Below are positions 36,825-46,858 of a DNA stretch of 64,000 bases, in pieces. Numbering within the stretch: the stretch's first letter is position 1; each line of letters opens with the position of its first letter. The notes beneath the pieces are model-generated. The model made no database searches. It was not told where the DNA came from and saw only the letters and a list, made by a program, of their open reading frames with translations. The translations under genes and the position numbers were made by a program. This DNA is from Haplomitrium mnioides (Eukaryota; Marchantiophyta; Haplomitriopsida; Calobryales), in assembly GCA_049999725.1 (NCBI GenBank), contig JBNGIS010006407.1, positions 1 through 64,000 on the forward strand, written 5' to 3'.

Positions 36825-37706
36825 AGCCCCAGGGAGTTTGAGGATTTGCGGGAAGCCGCCTTCCTGAGTGGGGATCCCACTTAACAGGGTTCCGATCTGT
36901 CTTACGACAAGAGGACCCTACTTAAGAGGGATCCATGAAGAGTCCAACCGGGGAGCGAGGAAAAAGGCTCGAAACAGTGACATATTGTGGGTTTGGCCGA
37001 AGGAAAACGGGAGAGTGCCAGAAGGGTGATTCATCGGAGATCTGAGCGAAAGAGGATCAAGGAGGCCGAAAGGGCGACTTAGCGCGGATTCGACAAGAGG
37101 AAAAGCAGAGGAGAGCTGAAAGGGGGACAAATCACCGAACTGTTCGACAAAGAGTGAGTGGAGGCAAAAAGGCGACTTATCGGCGATCGGGTCCAACGAA
37201 GAGCGGCAGTGTTGAAACAGTGATCCATCGCGAACCGTCCAACGGGAAGAAGGCTGAGCCAGAAGGGCGATATGGCGCTGATCCGATTGGGAGAAATGAG
37301 GGGTAGGCCAAAATGGTGATGTATCGACAAAAAATGGAGCAAGATGAAGTCAACTGAAAAATCAAATTAACACCAGTGCGATCGACTGAGGAGCAAGTAG
37401 CGCCGAAAGGGTGATTCTTTGCAGCTTCGGCATGACCAAGGGAGAAAGTTCAACGGGGTACGGCCGCAGCATCCGAAAGTTTGACAGAGGGGCGAACGGT
37501 CCAAAAGGGCCTTGTAGCTCTTATATCAAGCTTTCAAAAATGTTAACGAAGGGAGCCTCGAGCACACGCATAGTTCTTATTTTGAAGGAACAATGAAACA
37601 GTGACATCAACACAAGTTCTTACTCGGCGAGTGAAGGAGTTCACAACGGTTCTTCGGATGATGTGGCGAGCGCAAGGAGTCCGCGGAGGGTTTCAGAAAC
37701 GTGGAC

Positions 37707-38929
37707 TGTGAAGGCATGAGGCGGATACATGGCTTCTTCTATGTTTGAAATTCATGGCATAGTAGTTGGGGTATTTGGAGGAAGGACGTGGAGGATTTCA
37801 AGGACATTGGAGGAAATATGGTTTTTTCGGTTTTTAGAAAAATCTGTACAGACTTAATTATGTTCTTATTAGATGCATGTTAAAGCTGATATTTCATAGG
37901 TAAATAATTTATGTCAAATGTCATTAGTGACAATTTACAGAAGTGAAAAATCTGTTGTAAACCGAGAGTTATAATCGGTCAAAGGTAAAATAGAACTATG
38001 CAGAAAAGTCAAAACAGAGAGTATTTTAATAGCAGAAATTACAAATATTATTATATGGGTAGAAAGCTTATTTAATAAGCTTTCCAGCAAGGTATAGTAC
38101 AGGCGATTTGGATCAGTATCAAAGATTTTAGAGAGATTCTTCTAGAAGGACTAAAAAATAGAAAAGACAAGAAAAACTACTTTAATCTTTGACTTGCTCT
38201 TGAGGGAATCTCGAAATATGAAAGTAGCTTTTGTAGGTAGGTACAAATTAAAGGGAATTGCTGATTAGGTCAAATGTTTTGGTCAAGGAAAGCTCCAAAT
38301 GAGAAGCTTCTTCTTGAAAAAGTAGGAAAAAGTTAAAGCTACTTTAGAACTACTTTTGAGAAAAGCTCCAAATGAGAAGCTTCTTGAGAAAAGGCAAAGC
38401 TACTTTAGAAGATACTTTAGGAGATACTTTAGAATTTTAAATTGAAAGGCTAGCTTTTACCTAGGGTTAAAGAATCTCTATGTTTTACTAGTGGTAATTA
38501 GCTAGACTAGTATATAAGGAGGGAGAAGAGAGAGCAAAGGAGACTTGGAGTGGCTTGAGCTTAGACTTTCATTTTCACACTTGGAGAGTCCATTCTTAGA
38601 GAGACCATTGGAGAAGCGCTTGGAGGAGCTCTTGGAGGAGTTGCCAAGAAGACTCATTGGAGGACAAGCACTTGAGGAGGGGTTTCCAATAGAGTGAGGA
38701 GTTGTGGAGAGTGAGAAAGGGTGAGAGCATGAGAGTGTTGAGAGATTTATGGAGTAAAGAGTTTGATATTGGGCAAGAGATTTTGTATTGAGTATTTCTT
38801 TTATGTACATTCTATAGGAATTGTTGGGATTTGATGTGTGCAATCTTACTTCTATTCCCCTCTCATCTTAAATGTGCACTCAACACCAAAGTCACATGAG
38901 GAGAAACCGGCGAAGCAAGTAGCTTCACA
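37707..38929. mobile_element. Solo LTR (1223 bp) nested in the 5' LTR of element II
   Basis: The 3' LTR of element II lacks this block. It begins TGTGAAG and ends CTTCACA, so it has TG...CA ends and a 7-bp terminal inverted repeat, and it is flanked by GGAC on both sides (37703-37706 and 38930-38933). A TATA-like TATATAAGG lies at 38511. It has no coding capacity, PBS or PPT. It is most likely a solo LTR from an unidentified LTR-retrotransposon family. The target duplication is four bases rather than the more usual five. Confidence 0.8.
38511..38520 (+). promoter_or_regulatory. TATA-like box in the solo LTR
   Basis: TATATAAGGA is followed by purine-rich sequence, in a position typical of a U3/R promoter if the LTR is read on the + strand. 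Orientation is inferred from this box only. Confidence 0.45.
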
Positions 38930-40983
38930 GGACGAAGGAGAGGAAAGTCCACAAGTCAACTTTGGAAGAGGGATCAGCGCGACGGTTTGCCTACCCCCTT
39001 GCGGAGCGACGTCGGGCGGCGGCCTTTGGACGACGTGGGACTCTAAGACGCAAGGAGAGGATTCTGTGGGTCAACTTTAGAAGGAAGTCAGCCGACGGTC
39101 TGCCTTTCCCTTTGCAGGGCGGCGTCAGATGGCGCCTTTTGGATGGTGTGACGACTCGAAGAGCCTCGAGCAAAGTCAGAGGACGCAGCAGCAAGTGAGA
39201 GCTCATTGGACCTCGGGCCGCGAGCGGGTCAACTTCAGAAGGGAGGGTCAGCGCGACGGTTAGCCTACCCCCTTGCAAGGCAGTGTCGGACGGTGGTGCA
39301 GCGGATGACGTGGCACGCGAAGGACGACTTGGGATCTGCGAGGGAATCCTTGGAGATTCTTTGGGCGAGGTTCCGCGGGGCGCTTTGGAACTCGGTTTCA
39401 AAGAACCCATTCGGACTTGGTTCCGCGGGAATCTGCGAAATCTCGACCCGCGAGATTCTTCAGACCCCCTGTTACATAACCGTTGTACTTGGATCTTCCT
39501 AACCGCCCGACAGGACATGCGACGCCTCCTCCCAGACCATTGTAGCAAGAATAATGACCGCAAGAGACACGCGTTGTCACCTTCTAATCCAAGCCAACAA
39601 GATTAACGACTATTCATCAAATCGGGCTCGCGGGGAGGGGTATACCTTGATGGCCTTTGAATTTCTTCAGGTTGATACACGGGCAATTGCAGGGAGTAAC
39701 AACAACCGCAAGACAAGGAAATCGCACATGGTAAGGTATGAGTGAGAATTCAGTGAGGAATTACGTAAAGCGGGTGTACTAGCTCCAAGGGGCTAGAGGG
39801 ATTTGGAGGTGGGCTGGAGGGGCGACGAGAATCGCAGAGTGAGGAGCTCTGGATGCTCAAGAGATCCAAGTGAACTCGTCCTTGCCGGTGGACCATAGCG
39901 GAGGTGGACCGATACAATAGTTCGAAGGGATTTTTGGCCTGTTGAGAACTAAGGAGAGGCTGCCAAGTGAGGAGCTTGGAGTCGTCTCGGCATTTCCTTG
40001 TGCAAGCGCATCAGCCCAGAGTGTTCGGAGTACATTCTGGTGTGATTCTTCCAATGGAGTTGAGAGGGAGGGGGTTGCGTTAGTGCCTACGGACTGCGTG
40101 AGATGACTTGTCAAGGCTCAGGGTGGAGTGAGCTACCTGCAGTCGGGAAGACTGTCTCCTAGAGGTGGGAGTGAAAGAAATCCTCTTCCAATCCTGAGGA
40201 AGTAAATCCATGGCTTCTAGTGATGGAAGTAGAAAACTATCTGGAGAGAAGGGTGTGTGGGTAAGTTGTTGGAAGGCTGGGTGCAGGTTGGAAGGCATCA
40301 AGGATTCAGAAGGGAGGGAGAAATTGGTGGAAATCCAGAGGGCCTTCAAGGACTCTATTTCTCTTGCAAATATTGTATAAACTGTTTGTGTATATGTGTA
40401 GTTAGATTTACTTTCTAGAAGTGTGTTCTAGAGACTTGTTGGATTAGTAGACATCAAGATAGTTGAGCAGACCTGACAGATCTGAAGGGGGAGCCCAATC
40501 CCTTGACATAGTTCTGATAGCCTAGGGGTGAATGCTCTATGCCTCTGACTCTGTAGAATAGTTTAGAAGTTAGATCATATTAGGATAACTAGACACATTA
40601 GTTGTATCAATCCGGTGACAACCTTGAGAGGGGGAGTTCAGTCCTGTTTTGTTGAACATTGGTGCAGGTCACAGCACCCATTCCGCCCCAAGCACAAATA
40701 AGGTGGCAGCCATTGGGTCTTTTGAATAAAGCAGAAGAATTACACAAAGCATAGCCGAGGGTTATGGATGTGGACCTGGGGATGTTTGAGTAACTGACCT
40801 AGAAGAGAGTGAGTGGTGTGTTAAAGGCTAGAAAGGAAAGGGAGAATCCTTAGAGCCTGAAAGTGGTAATTAGCAAGGGGCCATCTCAGAAAAGAACCTT
40901 AAAGCCAACAAACTGTCCTCCCCTGCCTCTGAAGAGACGACTGAGAAGGTTGAGGCTTGGAACATGGGAGCGACATGAATTTT

Positions 40984-41002
40984 TGGTGCTAGAAAGAGGG
41001 CC
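40984..41002 (+). other. Candidate primer-binding site of element II
   Basis: TGGTGCTAGAAAGAGGGCC starts 8 nt after the LTR end and begins with the TGG that pairs with the CCA end of a tRNA. I cannot name the tRNA with confidence; it is not the tRNA-Asp type seen in element I. Confidence 0.6.
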
Positions 41003-41183
41003 AAAGGTTTGGAGAAACCTAAGACTAACTTGAACCAGAGACACCTCTTTGTGCACCTGAGCCTCAAGTTAGTTTGGAAGAAAGCCACTTCTTAGAAACA
41101 GAGCAATTGGAGGTTGAGTCTATTGAAGAAGAGTGGCAAAAAGAAGAGATTTCTGGGTGGAAGTGGCAGTGGCCAGTGAAGGG

Positions 41184-42632
41184 ATGGCCAATCCTGTACC
41201 ACCTTCTGGGCTTCAGGGAAGATTCAAGTACAAGTCCTTCAAGGGACACCCGAAGGATGACCCAGATGCATGGCTGGATGACCTTGAGAACATTGTAGCA
41301 GCAAATGGGGAAGCCCATGTCAAGATTGGAATCCTGCTAGCAGTGCTGAAGGGAGAGGCCCAGCCCTGGTACAAAGACATGCCAGACAATGTCAAGAGGG
41401 ACTGGCATACATTCAAGGCGGCCTTCATAGCAGAGTTCCGTGGGATTGGTGAAGAAACAGAGGCGCTGATCAAGATGGGTCAGTTGAGGATGAAGAAGAA
41501 GGAGTATGTGAGGAAGTTCTTCCAAAGGTTCAAGAAAGTGGCAAGGAAGCTAAACCCGCCAGCCACTGATAGAATAATCACAGCATGGTTCATGGCAGTG
41601 CTCCCCAAAGGAATTGGGACTTGGGTGCACCAAACGGATCCACAGACTCTGGAGGATGTAGTCAATGCAACCAGATCCCATGTGAAGGCTGTTATCACCA
41701 GTTCTCGGAGGAAGGCAAGGTCCAAGTATGACTATGATGATTCCTCGGACAGTGACGAGGAAACGGATCAAAGTTCCAAATCCTCCTCGGAAAGCGAGAA
41801 TGAGTCTAGCAGCAGCAGCTCAGAGGAGGACAAGACATCCAGAAAAAAGAAAAAGAAGAAGGACATGAAGAAGAAGAAGCAGGCCAAGGAGAGTAGTCAT
41901 CACAAGGGCGCTAGCAAAGGAAGATACAAGAAGGCTGAACTCGAACTCGAGGCGAGCAGGAAGTCAGGGGGGAGGGATCGAATTGAGGAGCTGAGCGCCA
42001 AGATGGACCCGATGAACATACTCCTGGCAGGAATCAAGCCGGAGGGCAGACCAACCAAAAGAGTTGGTGTCTGGTGCATCAGGTGCAAGCAGCACGGACA
42101 TTCCCACTAGGAATGTCCAAACGACACAAATGTTGTGCACTATGTGAGGGAAGAAGCACCAGAGTACATCAGGGAGGAAGTGGAGTATGTCCTGGAGGAG
42201 GCTCCAGAAATGGTGTATCAAATCAGTGGGGGACCTCGTACAATTCTTAGCAGGCCCGCAAGAGGGAACGCAAGGCCTATTAATCAATCGACTACTAATC
42301 GGCCTCCCAAAACGACAATCATGGTTTGTTGGAATTGTGGCCAACCCGGTCACATTTCCTCCAGTTGTTCGGAGCTGAGAAAGAGCAGTTATGGCCAACT
42401 GCCTTCCTTGTGCTTCCAATGCAAAAAGGAGGGGTATGTGGCCATGAATTTCCCAAACAGAAGGCCAGATGCTGCTCCTGGACCAAGTGCGAATCCTCCT
42501 CCCCCTTCAACTGTCAATCTAATTACTCTGGAATTGGAGGAAGCGGAATTGCCGGGCTGGGAGACGCCAACTCCCGAGGATTGTTTCAGGGTGATGACCC
42601 GAGCAGGGGCGAAGGCTACGAAGAGAAGCTAG
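41184..42632 (+). pseudogene. gag: gag of element II (broken by stops)
   Basis: The start is the ATG at 41184 (MANP), aligned with MAQQ of element I. The capsid-like core includes K-G-H-P-K-D-D-P near 41240 and W-Y-K-D-M near 41370. Then come a Ser/Glu-rich acidic block and a Lys-rich block (about 41740-41890). The first CX2CX4HX4C knuckle starts at 42075 and is interrupted by TAG at 42108-42110 while keeping its spacing. The second, C-W-N-C-G-Q-P-G-H to C, is at 42327-42368. A third is damaged (C-F-Q-C-K-K-E-G-Y near 42410). The frame continues past a TAG at 42630 into a charged, coiled-coil-like tail to about 42830, where the frame shifts toward protease. Confidence 0.88.
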
Positions 42633-43081
42633 AGGAAGTCCGAGTGCAGAGCTAAGAAGGAAGTAGCTCGAGCGGCCTTGCCTCGAAGCGATTCGGATTA
42701 TCGAAAGGATAATCCAAAATGGTTCTACCCCAAGCAGCAGGACTAGGTGAGAAATCACTTGGAGGCTTTGGAGGCCTTGGAAGAAGAGCGGGCAGCCAAG
42801 GAGACCCTCAAGGAGGTCCGAAAGCAGTAGGGGGAAACCATGAGGTGCAGAAGACGGTTGCAGCTGTGGAAGAGGGGACAAAAGCCACCCCCTACAACAT
42901 TCAAGCGGATGTAAGGAATTGTCCTATCACGGCCACAGTAGGCCAACTTATCAAGGACAACCCTATGTATTGGAGATAGCTCCAAGAATTGCTGATGGGA
43001 GCGAAGAGGAGAAGGAGGCTACCTAAGGTGGGAGCTCCAGCAAATTTGCAACTGGTCTGTGAGGACAAGGGGGCCCCTTAG

Positions 43082-43425
43082 ATTGACATCCATATCGCAG
43101 GTTGCACATTGTCCTTGGTGCCCGTAGATGGAGGGGTAGGCGTCAACATCATGGTGGAGGAGACTGCTCACAAGCTGGGATTCACGTAATTCCAGCACAC
43201 CGCCCAAATCATGAGGTTGGCGGATGGGTCACGCGTGAAGCCATTGGGCTCTCTCCTGCAAGTTCTAACATTCATCAGAGGGGAGGAATTCAAGCTCAAT
43301 TACCTGGTAATGTGACTCACCAGAGCATCTCCTTACCTGGTGCTGATCGAGAGACCGTGGCTGTATGGGGCCAAGGTAATGCACAACTGGGGGAACTCTA
43401 CACTGGTGTTCGGCCTCGAAGAACG
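43082..43425 (+). pseudogene. pol: Aspartic protease of element II
   Basis: The frame differs from both gag and RT. It shows V-P-V-D-G-G-V-G with the catalytic Asp codon at 43127-43129 and the C-terminal motif L-I-E-R-P-W-L near 43350. Stops at a TAG before 43082, a TAA near 43186 (Gln expected) and a TGA near 43313 (Arg fits) break it. The D-G-G sequence agrees with element I. The shift to the RT frame occurs near 43430-43500. An acidic linker of about 120 codons (43513-43863) follows. Confidence 0.75.
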
Positions 43426-43863
43426 ATAGTGCATTACGGTCCTGTTTCTCACTTGGGGGAAACGTAGTCGGAGGCGGAATATGACAGTGAGTGGTCCAAA
43501 GAGGAGGAAGATTTGGAGTATCACTACTGGGTACAGATGGTGAGCGAAGCGACAGAGGAGGATCTATCGGAGGAGGGTGTAATTTTCGTCAATCAAATCG
43601 AATTATCTACCTATGACGGAACAAAGCATCAGTGGGATGGGTCCACGGAAGATCGGACCAAAGCTGAGGACACTAGGATCCGAAGGTGGGACAGATCCAA
43701 AGTACCTCATCGGATCCAAAAAACGAACACTGGGAGGTCCGCAGAAGCTTCTCGGGAGGAAGGAGGAGTGAAATTGGATACCTTGATGCCAGCATGGGAT
43801 AGAAGGGGAAGGAATAAGATGGGGGTGGTGAGGGATGCCCAACACAAGCAGCTGGTGGTCTGA

Positions 43864-44840
43864 GAGGGACACACTTTCCATATCGGATCCCAATTGCCCA
43901 GGAAAGCAGAGTAGGCCCTCACCCAACTCCTACACAATTACAGTGATGCCTTCGCCTGGAGTCATGTAGATCTGAAGGGAGTCCCCATGGAATTGGGGGA
44001 GCATAGGATTGACCTAGAGCCCACAACAATCCCAGTGCGCCAACGACAATATCAGATGAATCCCTGATTCTCCTTACTGGTAAAGGAGGAGATAGATAAG
44101 CTCCTGGAGGCAGACTTCATCTATCTTGTCCTCAATAGTGAGTGAGTGTCTCCCCTGGTTGTGGTACCCAAGAAGGTGGGACAGGATGGGGAGAAGAAAA
44201 TCCGTGTCTGCCAAGATTTCCGAAAACTGAATGAGGCCACGAAGAAAGATCACTACCCATTGCCTTTCACAGATGGGGTGCTGGACTTGGTGGCAGGGTA
44301 AGAGGTATACAATTTTCTAGATGGGTACTCTGGGTACAACCAGATCTGGATCCGGGAGGAGGATCATCTCAAAACAGCATTCACCACGGAATGGGGGGTA
44401 TTTTCTTTCAAGAGGATGCCTTTTGGCTTGTGTAATGCACCATGTACTTTTCAGATGATGATGATGAACATCTTCCACGATTACCTCATAAAGTTCCTGG
44501 AGGTGTTCATCGACAATTTCGTGGTGTATGGCAAGCTAGAGGACCACAAGCGGGATATGAGGCTCACATTTCAGAGGTGCAGGGAAACTGGGTTGAGGCT
44601 GGGCCCATGAAAATGTTTCTTTGGGGTGAAGGAGGGGATACTCCTCGGACACCAAATTTCCAACATAGGCATTGAGGTGGATTAGGAGAAGATCACCAAC
44701 TGGATGAATGTGGCCTTTCCTACCAGTCTAAAGGAGGTGCAAGGCTTCTTGGGGTGTGTTGGGTACTATCGACGATTCATCGACCAATTCGCCTCAGTGG
44801 CTATGCCCCTCATCCAAATGACCAAGGGGGGTAGCACATT
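43864..44840 (+). pseudogene. pol: Reverse transcriptase of element II (inactive)
   Basis: One continuous frame runs from about 43500 to 46680, broken only by stops. RT motifs in order: F-A-W-S-H near 43950, V-C-Q-D-F-R-K near 44208, F-L-D-G-Y-S-G-Y-N-Q near 44313, M-P-F-G-L-C at 44416 and the catalytic box F-I-D-N at 44506-44517. The second catalytic Asp is Asn, through a change of the CG of GAC-GAT to CA. Stops occur near 44067 (TGA), 44143 (TGA, Trp expected), 44300 (TAA), 44608 (TGA) and 44683 (TAG, Gln fits). There is no frameshift. Confidence 0.9.
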
Positions 44841-45560
44841 CGAGGCCACTCCTGAAAGACTGGAAAGTTTCATGGAATTGAAAAAGAGGTTGGCCAGTGC
44901 CTCTGTATTAGTCCCTCCCAGATGGGGAAGGGACTTCCATGTGATGATTGATGTATATGGGTTCTGCATTGGAGCAGTGCTATCCAATATAGATGATCAA
45001 GGACGTGACCACCCCATCTACTTCGCCAGCAAGTTGCTAGCACCAGCAGAGAAGAATTACTCTGCAACATATCGGGAGGCTCTGAGAACCATATATGCCC
45101 TGAAGAAGTTTAGGCATTACCTATTGCATCACAAGGTGATCTTCCACACTGATCACAATGCGCTGAAGTACATGGTGAACAAGCCTGATGTCACCGGTTG
45201 AATTGCAAGGTGGGTACTTCTATTGCAGGAGTTTGACTTTGAGGTCAGGATCAAGCTTGGGAAGAAGCACAACAATGCAAACTTCTTCTATAGGATTGCA
45301 AGGCCTGTCAACCAGCATCAGGTGGGAGATGAATTCCCGGACGAACACCTATTCCAAGTGAAGATGGGGAGGGCCACGGAGTACGGCCACATCACCGAGT
45401 TCCTCAGTTCCGCTCAACTCCCCCAATGCAGTAGCAGAGAGGAGGCTGCTGTGTTCCTAAAAAAGGTGAGACCATACCTCTTGATTAAAGGAATATTACA
45501 CAAGAGAGGTTATGATGGGATGATTAGACGCTGCTTAGAGTGGGATCAATCCACAGTGGT
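44841..45560 (+). pseudogene. pol: RNase H and connection of element II
   Basis: The frame of RT continues. It shows D-V-Y-G-F-C-I-G near 44950, Y-F-A-S-K-L-L near 45018, A-E-K-N-Y-S near 45048, Y-R-E-A-L near 45070 and T-D-H-N-A-L near 45150. A TGA at 45199 stands where Arg (CGA) is expected from the R-I-A-R-W motif of element I. The connection to integrase continues with E-E-A-A-V-F. Confidence 0.88.
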
Positions 45561-46680
45561 AATGTAAGCGCTCCACGGAGAGGAGGTAGGAGGCCACTTT
45601 GCTACTGACACCACCATCAAGAAGGTTCTGGAGGTAGGATATTGGCGGCCCACTTTGCATAAGGATGTGCATTTCTTGGTAAGAAGATGTGATGCATGCT
45701 AGAGGACAGGGAGGCCTGCAGCGAACCAGCATCATCATCTGGTACCCATTATCCCCTTGGCACCATTTGAGAAGTGGGGGATCGACTTCATCGATCCCAT
45801 TGCACCTTCCACTCGGAAGAGCAACAGGTACATTCTGTTGGCCACAGATTATGCCACAAAGTGGGTGGAGGTCAGAGCAACTAGGGAGGATGATGCCAAG
45901 ATAGTGGCAGCCTTCCTATATGAGCAAATGTTCTGTAGGTTTGGGCCTCTCCTAGAGCTGGTCAGTGATCAAGAGACACACTTCATCAATCAGGTGATCA
46001 AAGACCTGACCAATCGGTACCTAGTCAAGCACAAGAGGACAACAGCTTACCACCCCAAGGCTAATGGCCTAACGGAACGGGCCAATGAGATCATGGGCAA
46101 AATACTTAACAAGACAGCAGCGGCAAACAAAGTGGATTGGAACCTGAAGCTGCTCACTGCCACCCATGCCTACAATTTGGCTTACAAGACCACAACAAGG
46201 CATAGTCCTTTCTTTTTGGTCTTTGGACAACATGCCTTGGTGCCAGTAGAGTATGAGGTACCTATCAGAAGGATGTTGGAGCAGGAAAAAATGGCTGAGG
46301 ATCAGAGCAGAAGGAAGAGGCTCTATCAGCTGGAGAATTTGGAGGAGACCAAGGAGTTAGCCCAAGGGAGGTTGGAGTACCAACAGGAGCTTAGGAAGAA
46401 ACAACATGACAAGAAGCTCAAACCAACTGACCTCCGGGAGGGAAACTTGGTGCTGTTATATGACAGCAGGTTTGTGCATTTTCTTAGAAAATTGCACACA
46501 AGATGGATGGGGCCATTCATTCTGAAGAAGCTCCACAGGAATGGGTCATCAGAGCTCGAGACGCTGGAGGGTCACAAGTTTGCCAACAGGGTGCACTTCG
46601 ACATGCTGAAGAGGTACAAAAATCAGGAGGAACCGAAAGAGGGCCTAACTGTGACCTCATCAAGGGTGCCCAACAACTAG
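45561..46680 (+). pseudogene. pol: Integrase of element II (two stops in the zinc domain)
   Basis: The HHCC domain has G-G-H-F near 45590 and C-D-A-C near 45690. TAA near 45567 and TAG near 45702 stand where Gln is expected. The rest, 45757-46680, is an uninterrupted 307-codon ORF with the DDE core: W-G-I-D-F near 45778, V-S-D-Q-E-T-H near 45960 and L-T-E-R near 46068, so all three catalytic residues are present. A GPY/F-like module (M-G-P-F near 46508) follows, and the protein ends at 46680 without a chromodomain. The lack of a chromodomain and env fits an Athila/Tat relative of element I. Confidence 0.92.
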
Positions 46681-46843
46681 AGGTAAGCTCTTATGTGGGT
46701 GTGTGTGTGTGTTTTGTGGGAGGAGGGAGGGGGGTGTTTCGTGGGGTTGTTTTGCAAGAGTTACAAAATTCGAGCTAGCGACCAACAACAAAGACACCCA
46801 CCAATTGAGGGAGAAGAAGTGTGTTCGCGAGGATGCTTCACAC

Positions 46844-46858
46844 TTGAAGGGGTAGATA
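46844..46858 (+). other. Polypurine tract of element II
   Basis: TGAAGGGGTAGATA directly precedes the TGTCAGCC start of the 3' LTR, 164 bases after the integrase stop. Confidence 0.7.

Larger units (their letters stand above)
36194..40975 (+). repeat. 5' LTR of element II
   Basis: It starts TGTCGCC and ends GCGACA, and pairs with 46859-50417. Without the nested solo LTR and its 4-bp duplication it is about 3555 bp, against 3559 bp for the 3' copy. The last 97 bases differ from the 3' copy at about 12 positions, so the insertion is old. The LTR is GC-rich compared with its surroundings. It holds three degenerate modules beginning GTCAACTT at 38955, 39070 and 39228, and several ACGTGGC motifs. 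Long ORFs in it are not kept between the two copies. Confidence 0.93.

Noticed and set aside
38991-39563. A 190-codon - strand ORF in the 5' LTR of element II
   Set aside because: It is not kept in the 3' LTR and has no known motif.
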